Below, piece by piece: positions 24,901 through 36,900 of a stretch of DNA of 64,000 nt. Each line of letters begins with the position of its first letter. Position 1 is the first letter of the stretch. Position numbers and translations under genes: made by a program. This DNA is from Bolinopsis microptera (Eukaryota > Ctenophora > Tentaculata > Lobata > Bolinopsidae). Where the stretch lies: positions 15,004,445-15,068,444 of the forward strand of contig NC_087079.1 of the NCBI RefSeq assembly GCF_026151205.1, in the 5' to 3' direction. The notes beneath the pieces are model-generated. The model was not told the origin of the DNA. It saw only the letters and a list, made by a program, of their open reading frames with translations, and ran no database searches.

Positions 24901-27900
24901 ACTCACTTTTCATGATTGAATATATTATGATTTTATGAGGGAAATCTTTCAGCGCAGTAAGTTGGCAGAAGAGTTGAATGTTTTATTGTATTACAAATCG
25001 TCATCAAATTTAATTGTCTCGTACGTTACAGTATTGAATAAGAGATAATAATACAACTTTCTTATAACCTAGATCTAGATCTCGGCTTGAATTGTAATTT
25101 GTACAATTAAATGCACATCGTAGATTTGATAACTTGGAGAAAAGTCAGGAGATCAAAACAGAGCATACCGTTTACGGTGCGAATTTCATCGTAGATTTGT
25201 AAGAGACCCTCCGCAGGACCCTCCGGAGTCACGTGACCGATAGCAACAGGGATACCTTGCTCTTCTCCACCAATAACCTAATGGAAAGGGTTGGGTTAAT
25301 TACAAATAAGCTGAATTAATGAACCGATTAATCAAAAATTGAGATTCGTTTGCGACCAAAAACTATCATTATTAACTCGAATGAATATGCGTTAAATACT
25401 AAAAATCATGCAAACGTGAACTTACCTTGAAGCCGAACCCATTGTTATCCTTCTGCAAGTTGACCTGAACATCCTGGTACTCGCCCGTGCTGTCCCACGA
25501 GTGAGCCCCCTGGTTAAACTGGGTGATGGGGTCCCAGCCCCCAGAACCAGCTGACCTAACAGGACTCTCCCAGAGTTGATGGTGCTGGCGATCACTGCCA
25601 CTCTGCACCGAACCATGGTCTGATATCCTGTTGGAGTCCATCCCGTAAACGGGGACTGTAAGCGGCATGCGCGGCTGAGTCAGAGGATTTATCTGGGGTG
25701 GGTTGGCGCGCGAAGACGTCATGACGTGGTTGTTGTGGGGGAGGAGTGGTTGAGGAGGGAGGGGCTGTGGAGGAGGCGGTGGAGGGGGAGGTTGCCGTGA
25801 TCTGAAGGAACGGTTTTTCTTGTCTTTCCGTTTTGTTTCCGGGTCCGCCCTGCTGACGAGAAGCAGGGTTCGAGTGTGAGGTGGAATCCCCTTTAACAGG
25901 TGAACCGTTTCTCCGTGGGACTTGTTCGCTAACGGCTCGCTGTTTATCTGAAATGAGTTGTGTTAGTACTTATTTTGTCCAACCTTTTTTTTTCTTAAAA
26001 AAGTTTAAGATGATAAGAATTGAGAATAGATATAGTAGGTAGGTAGGTTTTTTGTGTCACGTGAGTCGTGTCACATGGACAAAGGAAAACATCTTAATCA
26101 TCTGTTAATTTTTTGGAAAACAAATAGAATAATATATAGCAATATAATTTACAACAATGTATATTATATATATATATAATCGACCAGATTTGAATCAACA
26201 ATTAATTGAGTCCATAGGACTCATAATTAGCTAAGCTTTGATACAAAGCATGCGAACTCAAAGTCGCTTTCACAACTTTTGTCAACTGAATTGACAGAAG
26301 ATCTGGTTCCTCTTATACACAGGAGAACCAGCTTCCTGATAATAAATGATAATTTACATTTAAAAAAATTGACAACATCTGAATAATTTTGTTGGGTCTT
26401 ATAAGATATATATCTCCGCATACGTTTGCACTATTTGACGATTGATTAAATTATGCACTTTCAAATGCGCGCGCCAAGCATTCAATTTGAATTCTATGGT
26501 AATTGATTTGAATAAAAAGCAATTTCCCGGATCTTATACATGTGTTAAGTAGTTCATGCTTTTCTTTACTTGATCATTGATCATGATGCGCTACAACATA
26601 CTAACTTATCGTTTTGTTGTGAGTGCTTGGTGCAACCACCGACTTGGCTCCCGATAATGATATTAGTAATCCGTTATATCGTTGAACGAATTATGATGCT
26701 GATATTATGTTGAACATGATTGTCGAGTAATACGAAATGGACCATATAAATGTTATTATGACTTACATTACCTACTACGGATTTCACGACAGCCATTTTA
26801 TTTAATCTTACAACTTATGTTAACTTGTAAACAACTATTCCTTCGCTTCACATGGCTTTTGTTCTTTTAACTGCATATCACCACACAGGCGCAGGCTACG
26901 GTATCCGGTCATTTAACTTTTTAAATTCGAATAATTAACAATGGCAACCCCTCCATTTGGTGCTCCGTATCGCCCCAAGAATGATGAATAAAGAACCATT
27001 ATTTGATATTTTGACCAACATGAAACGATCATTAATTGTAATTTTAAATGGCAATGCGTACGGTTGATTGTTGATGGAAATCTAGCGTCCGCTAACCGGC
27101 GCAATTCTTGTTTGTTTTATTTCACTCATTATATTTTTAAATCAAGTCACTGTGGGTACACAGTGAGATTCGCAGCCTCGTCCACTAGCTGCTGTAAGCT
27201 CGATATATCTCCATTGAATGTCACCGGTACCTCCCTTCAACATGATATAACCAGTATCTGCTATATCATCTCGCTGAGGAAACCTTTCAGATAACTCTTT
27301 GCCATTGTACGACATTTTATATTTTCTCTTGAGAACTTCTATCGTGAAATCGAATGTCGTCTGTTTCTCAAAGTTTAAAAAATTGAACGACGGATGGACT
27401 TCACTACCCCATTGAGGATAATCAGGACTTTTGTTGTTTATGATAAGCGGGTAAAAGCCCAGCGGCCTGAATTCAACATGAACCAGATAGTATTCGTCCC
27501 GTAATGGATCAACAGGTCCCATGATATTGATACTGAATCTCTCTGTAATTCGATCTTTGTAGGATGCCGACACTTTCAAAACATCTCCCACACGTAGTGG
27601 TCTGTTAAGTGGATATTTCTCGACAGCAATTCCATCTTGTGACTGAGCCGAGGAGTGGATCTGAGATTAGGAGGAGTGGATATAAATTTACACAATCCTC
27701 TGTACAAAGGTCGTCTTTTATCTCGTTGGACAGTTTGGCCGTGGGCTTGATTGTTATCTTCACTTTCTACCCCTCATTTACACATTGATATCCACATTTG
27801 TTTAGGTACCTCTCTGAAGTACCACACTTTGAAATTTCTTTCCTCGTGATCCCATTGTTTTTATTCTTGTCGCGTTTATACCAGCATCCAATCTTGGAGT

Positions 27901-30900
27901 TAAATCCCATATTCACACAGTTTCTGTATCGTTTCTTTTGCTTCAGGAGTCTGCTTTTATTGTAACTGGCTGTAGCAGCAGAATATACAACTGTAAACGC
28001 AAGAAATAGAACTAAGAAAGTCTTGTACATCAGCTTATCGGTCTGCAAATAGCAATATTACTACTACTATGTCGGAGCTAAGTCCGATCTACGCCAGAAA
28101 ACCCCCTCCATACATCCCTGTCCCGCATCAGGGTTCGCAGTTCCTCTTTAGAGTTTGTCCCAACTTCCTTCAGTAACATAGACAAGTAGCTTTGTCTTGG
28201 TCGGCCTTGCTGTGCTCTACCGTGCGTAGGTTCCCATAAGACTAAATCACTGGCAAGTAGCTCAGGATGTCGGATGCAGTGTCCCGCCATTTTTAATCTC
28301 CTGCTTCGTAACTTGTTTGACAGCCTTGGGAGGCTACCATACAAAGTTATATTGCTGACCTTGTCCTTCCATGAGATACCCAGCACCATACGCAACATCT
28401 TTGTGTATGTCCCGTCCAAACTTTTCTCTTGAGCCTTTGTCAGTGTCCAGGTTTCTGATCCGTAGAGCAGTACTGATTCACAAGCCGCTATGAACAATCT
28501 AATCTTTAGGCTCTTTGAGAGTTTGGATTTCCAGATATCCTTCAGTCTATGTAGGGCACCCCACGCTTTTTACCCCACGCAATATTAAAAGTTAAAAAAG
28601 AAGGGGAACAAACTCCCATAAAAAGCATCAAATGTGAACGTGACTCTTATTCAATTATTATTCGCATAAATATCTTATAAAAGGCGTGGTGGTATCTGCT
28701 ATACCGGACTTCCATTAGCAAGGTGACCATTCATAACCAAGTAATCTTCGCCCTAGCATTAATCATAAAATCAAGCATTAATCCGGCAAAAGAAAATGAT
28801 AAACAAACAAATTGATAATGTTAGAGAATAGCGGAGTCGAATTTCAATTATTTAGTACAAGGACGAACTAAAAGTCATTAAGTTTAACAGAGTTATAGAA
28901 TCACGAAACAAAATGTTTTAAATATCAGAGCAGATGAGTAAACAGGCAAATAAACGACAGAACAAAAAATAAACAAACCAACATCAAATATACAGCAATA
29001 AATCCATATTATTCATAGTTTTAAACTTATCACAACACTACAAATCCATTACATTTATTGAGAATTATGTAATGTAACGTGATGGAAATATTTTAAGCGG
29101 GCATATCCTGTCCAAACCCAGGATGCACTACAAGAAGAATTTGTTATAACTTTGTATGAATGAAAAGTATTATTAGAATATGCACGAACCTGAACTATAA
29201 GATCGCCCTCCATAAGATAAGCACACCTGCTCCGGTCCATCACCGTCTTTATTCTCTGGCCGGCGTTACTCTGGTGGATTGTAAACCCAAACCCATTATC
29301 TCCCTGAGAAGACAATGTTTTATCTGTACATGCCGATTGCCGGGTAGTTAATTTAAAATTGTCATCTTTTTGGTAGATTTGGAAGAAATAAAAACATCAA
29401 CTGTACCACGATGTTTTAATTGTTATTGTTAAGTCTTGATGGAATATGCAGCTCTCTCAGTTCTCTTACCTTGTCTATGTAGATTGGAATGAGGTCCCCG
29501 TGGGGGTTGTTTACACTTCCTGTTGACCTGCTGGAACTGCTCTCCGCACCTTGGTCGGGGTATCCCTGGGCCTGTGGAAGTGGTTGCTAGTTATTTGTTT
29601 AATTTGATTTGATGTATTCAAAATGTACTTTTGAAATTACGTAGATGGGCTGGATTAAATTTGGCAACTTACCAAAATTTTGGAGTACTAAGGGGCGGTT
29701 TCTGTACACATTTTACAGCAGTGATCAAAATAGAAATGTTTTAAAGAATTAATATTTTTGAACTGATTATTGGACCACGAGAAACAAGATGGACATACTC
29801 TGCCATTGGTGTAAGGCTGCTGTTGAAAGGGTGGTTGTTGAAAGGGTGGTTGCTGTTGATACGGTACAGGCTGTTGTTGATAAGGTTGCTGTTGATACGG
29901 TTGCTGCTGGTAGGGTTGCTGTTGAAAAGGTTGCTGTTGTTGATGCGGCTGATATGGTTGTGGTTGATGGTTGTGTCCAGGTATATCATTTCTCCGCAGC
30001 TCTAACCTAGCTTCTGCTCCGTTGGGTATAGCTTTAAAGAGCTGAACCACTCCGGAGTGCGTCAGGTTACTCACTATCTGACCGTTCACTTTCACTAGGA
30101 TATCACCCGCCTGAACAGTGAAATATTGTAGGGGGTGTAGGGTAAACTATGTGAGGAATGATGCTGGGCGAGTTTTAAATAGTCTACACTCTATGATCAT
30201 TATGAATCGCCTACTAAGCAACTAAAATTGTAACAACCGTTGAGTGTGGACTACAATGCTCGAACACACTAAAATATCGCTAGAACCAATAAAACTAACC
30301 AGAAGACCTCCCTGGGTGTCAGCAGGAGATCCCTGCTTTACACTCTTGATAAGGACAGGCTGCCCACTCTTGTCACCACCAGAGAGCGTGAAACCGAACC
30401 CTTTGGTGGTTTTGTAGAGAGTAGCCGTGACAATACGCCCCGGAGCTTGTACTGGTGACCCGTATCCACTCTGAGAGGAGTTATGTGGTTATGTGTGGAA
30501 ATATTTAGGAACTTATGAGATAAATAATTAGTGTGTAACGTTGAACTGTATAGTGATTTTTTGTACTGAATCAAATATTTGGATCTGTGCCAGGAGACTT
30601 AAAAAAGCCAGTAACTTTGCCTTCAGCACCTTGAACTGTGCTCTTAGTTGACAATTATAAAATAATTGGCATTGCTTCATTACAAAAACATGAGTTTGGA
30701 GAGAAAAAATATTTAAAAAGAATTTTGACTCTAACCAGCATGGTTTCGTTAGGAGGATGTTGTAGGTTAGGGAGCGTGCTGGGATGTTGGGTGGTCGTTC
30801 GTTTGTTTATGTAACTGAAATAACAAATTAGGTCAGCATCAACAGTGAACCTAGACAGTAGACACAGAACCAGGTTACACTAGAATACAAGTAATACAGT

Positions 30901-33900
30901 ACATGGTTCAGTGTGTCGAGACATTATGCGTGTTATGACAGAACATTGTAGACGAGATATTAACAACATTTATTAAATTATTTTAAACATACATTAACTG
31001 AAACGAACAACAGGTACAAATAACTTTAGCATCAGGAAACATCGCTATACAATATAAGATCTCATGCTACCCGTATGTTCTTACACGAAAATCCTGGACT
31101 AAATTCCCGTACCAACGGCCACAATGTTAAACTAAATACCGCAATAGCGACAACATTAAATTAAGTACTAATCCCTAGAGAAAATTATGGGGAATATGTG
31201 AAAACACAGCACTCAGGAATGTAAACTTGAAATACGATAGTGAGGATTAAGGTAGACTTTGTCTGCAATCCTTAACCTTACTAACGGACTAATAATAGGA
31301 ATAACATTAACAATGAATTGTCTGATCAAAATGTATGAAATTGAAAGTTAAATTACCAATAGCTATATTCAAATAGTCGATTAATTAAGTTAACTGACTA
31401 CAACCACAAACGTACCCATTAGAACCGTGACTAGAAGATAACGGGTCACTGTGATAAGCTGGAGGCGGGGTACTTGAGCTCATATAACTGGCTACAAAGG
31501 GGTGTTGTCTGCTGCTGTCCGTAGAGGAAACATTCCCACAGCTCGACTTCAGGGACTTGGTGGAGGACTTGGGGGGCGGATCCCCCACTCCCCGGTACGT
31601 GGTATAGGGTATCTGGGCGGATGAGAGGACGGGGGGTTTGGTGTCCTGTCTTCTGGGGCCGATATCCACATTCCACTCCCTAACTCGCTTCCTCTCAGTA
31701 GCGAGACTGTAGTTTGACCTGTTTCTACTGTTAACTGACTCGTTGGAGGTCCAGGATCCAGAGAACTTTGTGTCTGGGATCCTGACAGAGTTCTTGAACT
31801 GCTCTGACTTGGTGCTGTAACAGGAATCGACAGACGAGGCTTGACTCTTCACACTCCCCGCGCTGTTGGACCGTATCACGGCCGGGTTGTGTCCTCGGGA
31901 TCTCCTCCCTTTCCGTACGTTCTGCTTTGGATCATCCAGGTTGACCCATTTGTTCTGGACCGGAGGTGGTCCAATGTTGATGTGGTTGTGTTTGGTTAGG
32001 TGGTGGTTTTGGGAGGGAACCCCGCCGTTCTTGTGGGAGGTGGAGCCGTTAACAAGGTTTGGTGGACCTCCGTTTTGATGGTAGTGCGGTCTTATATCAG
32101 GTTGATAAAGGCTTCCTCCATTTTGGTAATATGGCTGGGCCCCGTTCTGGTGGGCCCCGTTCTGGTGGACCCCGTTCTGGTGGACCCCGTTGTGGTGGCC
32201 GTTGTGGTGAGGTCTTGATCCAGGTCCGGTAACATACATCACAGGGTTGAAGACCTGCTGTTGGTGACCATGGTGACCGTTCTTCTGATGGAGCTGAGGG
32301 TCGTAGGGTGGTTGCTGAGAGTGGGGAGGGGGTGGGGAGGGGACGGTCTTGCTACTCTTCTTGTGTTTGCGGAACACTCCAAACATAACACCAAACGATG
32401 TGATCTCTCTCTACTGCTGGTGGCTACTGTTTACACAGCAACAGCACTGTCATGTCGAGTGTGCAGGGCGTACCTATCACGTGGTCCCTCCGGAGCCTGC
32501 TGATTGGTTCATGGTCGTGTTTAACAGCTGGTTTCCTAGTGAGTTGTTGGTTGGTAAGTGTCAAAAAATGTTGATCATGACAAGAAAAAACTAACTACGG
32601 AAGTGACGACGAGAGTGCAAGTTTTCTATGCGAGCACTAAAAGTCACGAGTAAAACTAGATACGGATCAACAAGCAAGCTAAGAATTATCGGTTAGCGGT
32701 TGCAAAACTAAAAACAAGCTAATCTTCAACGCGGACTGCACAGCAGACTGTGCATATGAACAGGAAATGGTGCATTAATTAAGTACAATTAAACAAAGAT
32801 GTAGTGCTTGTCCCGTGGCAGGAGAGATCACCAAAGCAGAGCATGTCATTACACTTACAGAGCAGCAACCTTGCCATGCTCCTCACAAGTACACTGAGTT
32901 TAGTACAATATCCGCTAATTATACTGTTTAAGGAATAAACGATGCGGATTACTTTGCGTTAACTCACTAAAACCAATCAACCACTATCAGCAAGCAAAAA
33001 ACAAAGAAAAGGAGAGCGTGTGAGAAGGAGATTTAGACCAAGCAATGAAAAGAGCAGTTCGATTAGGAATGTAGGAAAAATCTAGATCAAGCAAAAGTGA
33101 TCTGTGTAGGATATCTGGTTATGATGAACACATACATACTGCTGTAAACCCTGTCCTGTGTAAACTACTGATCGAATTACTGAAGCACAAACAAACAATA
33201 CTTATCATGGCTCGTAGCCAGGAGATGTATAGAGTTGTCAGGGGAAGAACCTGATTGGTTCAGCCAGATCTCTGATTCGATGAAGCCGGAAGAGGGAAAT
33301 ATGGAAGGAGGGTGGCAGTGTAAACACGAAGTTACGAATCTGGTGAAGCGTGTAAAAGTTTCTAATTGAGTGAGATGAAGCTTCATTGGACTGGCTTGCG
33401 GTGTGGTGTACATGTTAGGTGATTGGCTGCAACTTCGATTGATAGTAACAGAGCTTGAGAGTTTGATTGGATTAGGCGGATCATGAGAAAGAAACGAGGC
33501 GATGTGATTGGATGATGTTGAGCACGTGATTGCTATTCAGTGATTTGATTGGACGAGGACTTTTAACGTGCATACCTCATACTGAGTTCGCAATCAAAAG
33601 CTTTACGGGTGGGAAATACAAATCGTATCAATATGACTGGTAAATAAATATGATGAATATTTACATATTGTGTGATAACCTCGGTCATTTGTTGACAAAT
33701 AAATAAACCACGTTACATACAAGAGTTCAGAAACTTAAAGTAACTGACAGTAAAGGAATTATCGACAGATGAAAGGAGACAAGGTAACTCAAAAATAATG
33801 AATACCAAAGAAAGTTCTCGTTCATTCCTATTCACAACGTGCAACAACAAAGAACAGTCCGAAAACTGGAAAATATGGATAAAGTGATGAAAATTGGAAG

Positions 33901-36900
33901 AAAACGAGCTATCGGGCATAATTAGATATAACCAGTCTGATGCTAACAACACAGAGTAATAGGCAAGGGTAAGGAGAGTGTATTGTTGGATATATAATAC
34001 GTGAAGCTTTAAACAACTGTCAACACAACAGCAAGCTAATTGTTAAGGTATGCACTTCTTAAACGTCATTTTAGCAGCTTAGTTTTTACGGTACGCACTT
34101 CTTAAACGTCATTTTAGCAGCTTAGTTTTTACGGTATGTGCTTCTTCAACTTCATCTTCCCAACCCTACTGATTGATTTCATGCTCTATCGCCAGAAGAA
34201 CTGTATAGTAAAAGCTTTAAATTAATTAGCATCCCTCAGATTCCCAGAAAATAGAGACTTGCTTATATTTTTATTAGGGCTACAGGCTTCACGCTAAATC
34301 GAGGAAGGTTATCTGGCACTGAAATTACAAAAAGTATGAAAGTTGTAAGGCCACTGACACTGAAAATAGTATAAAAGTTACAATAGCAGGGGTAACAGTA
34401 TAAAGTGATGGGAGCCAGGGGTAAACGACTATTGTACTATTATTCATACACCGGAAACACTTGGAAACTGGGACCCTAACAAAAGACCGCGCCCCATATC
34501 ACAGTTAAAAAGGGGAGCTCCAAACAAACAGCTCTCACACAATCTGACACATCAGAACAATACTAACTATGGGAACTATGTTCAGTTTATGTAGACGTGC
34601 AGAGATTGACAACTATGTTTTGATCAACAAGCAAGCTTTGAACGTCTTATTCAGCAAGCTGTTCAACTAAAATTACAAAATTAAAATGTCTGGATGTCTC
34701 GTTTGTCTGAAAATTGTGCAAGATAATTTTGATGGATTTTAACGTTGGATAATTTAAACATCGGGTGGATTTGACAGAACAGAATCCAGCAAGCTGTTTA
34801 ACTAAAATTATGAAATTAAAATGTCTGGATTGCGTCTGAACATTGTGAGATGATTCGAAGTACGAATTTTAACGTTCGAGAATTCAGACATCATGTGCAA
34901 TGTGAGGGACCACTGCTAGATGTGGATTTGACAGAACTACGACAGAAGCTCCACCAACAGAGTTCCAGCAGTATAGCTCCACTGCAATTCCAGTACAACA
35001 TATTAGATTAACAAATAGTGGGCCAGCTCCTCTGCAGCCAGGAAACAGCAAGATAATTCAGTTACAGAGCTAGAGCTACTAGATACATACATTAGGGCCA
35101 TCAACTTAGCTGGGGCGGGGTCAACTGTTAAATAGTGGGACCCTGGAAGCTAACAATCCTAGTAATTAAGGTGCAGTGGCCCTTGTTGTGTCACGTGTTA
35201 AACTACGGTGTTAGTTATACAGAGCAGCTAAACAGGGTCACTCAAACGTTACTAACACAACTAAATACTAATACTGTAATACTGTAATACTGCAATAGGT
35301 TTGCCGCCGTCCCAAGCAAATCAGCAAGTATTAACTGTTAAATAAATAAGTTAACTGTTAAATCCAAGTAGTACATAGCAAGATGTACATTGTACTGCGT
35401 GCTACTATACACTGAATTACACAGAGGTAGGGGGACCTTCAACAACAACCAAATCAGGAGGATATCAGCAAGTGGGTCGCCGTCCCACACCTATCATCAA
35501 GTAACAAGTGTCTCGAGTTGTGACTATACAAGGAAGCAGGGCCCGGCAGGGGGCAGCAACAACAACTAAATCTGCTCGTCACTTGCATCATACCAATGAT
35601 AAGTGGGGTGTAATTAACTGGTGGCCGGTGTACAATCAATCAACAATAGTGTATACCAACACGGGGATTGTACACAGAGTGTAAGAGTATAATTACACGA
35701 TTTAAGATTACGTGAGTACAACAAATGAAATTGTGTGTTAAAACGGTACGGATTCTTATAAGGGGCAGATTTGTAGATTAAACACTGCTTATTATAATTA
35801 CGGTGAAGTATACATTTGAAGAAGGCTTGGAACGGATTAACGGAGGGCTGTTCAGTCCTAGGAATTAGAACAACCACGGAAGTAATGCTTATAACTGATA
35901 GTCAGGGTACAATCACATGAGAGGATGGAGTGTGATAGCCAATCAAATTCGGCAGAACGAGGGAAAGGACCAATCAGAAAGCAGACAATGTGGACTAGCT
36001 AATCAGGCAGCAATACGAGGTCCAGCAGTCAATTAAAATCCCAATGAGGTATGTGAAATTGGGGACTTTAACATACTCCAATCAAAAGTCTAGATCAAGA
36101 TGTACAGTGAAAAATGGAAATAATCATTAAGAATTAAGATACACGGTGTTCACACGGAAAGGAGATAAAACAAAGGTATTAAGAACGTGAAGGTATTTAA
36201 TGAAGGTATCTAATGTAATGTTGATAGGTACATATCATGGGTTGAGTGTGTACTGAGGAGTTGTGGCTTTACTTCCCAGAAATTGTGAGGTAATGTAGGG
36301 GTAATTAGATCATGCTAATGAGATAATTAGATTAATTATATTCTACAAAACTGATGTGATATGAGGTAGTGCAGACTGTGCGGAGAGTAGATTATTTCTT
36401 TGGAAGATTGGAAGGTGATAATGAATTCTGGCAGATATTTTTAATTGCTAGGATATCGGCACGTCATTTTACAATACCAGGTTAAATCGAGGGTTTGGTA
36501 ACGCCCAATGTTTAAGCAAGTGTTGGATATATCCGAATACAAAACATCAGCAATTCACAAGTAAATGTAAGCGTAAAAGACACGATGACCAGCAGAAAAC
36601 TACACCCAATGTAAAATTCAGATTTCCACGAACTCACAGTTCCACAAAACATTAGCTTTGACAAGCATGGCCCCTCAAGCTCACCCAGACCTCACAAACA
36701 CGGGACCACAGCCAGGGAGCAGGCAGGCGTGACACATAAATAACATTAGAACAGAGTATGATACCAGTTAAGAGACCTGAACAGTGTATGAAGAGAGTTG
36801 CCACGGTATTGTGGTGTGCTCTTTAGCCTCTTATTGACACCAGATACCACGGGCCCTGCCACGGGGCTGAGCAGGTTTAAATCTGCCCCTCTCAGACACA

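Noticed and set aside
31385-31415. End of the first-exon frame (YVCGCSQLT and stop) as the true C-terminus of a separate gene
   Set aside because: A strong GG|GTACGT donor at 31416 joins in exact phase to the next MAGI exon, so read-through is less likely than splicing.
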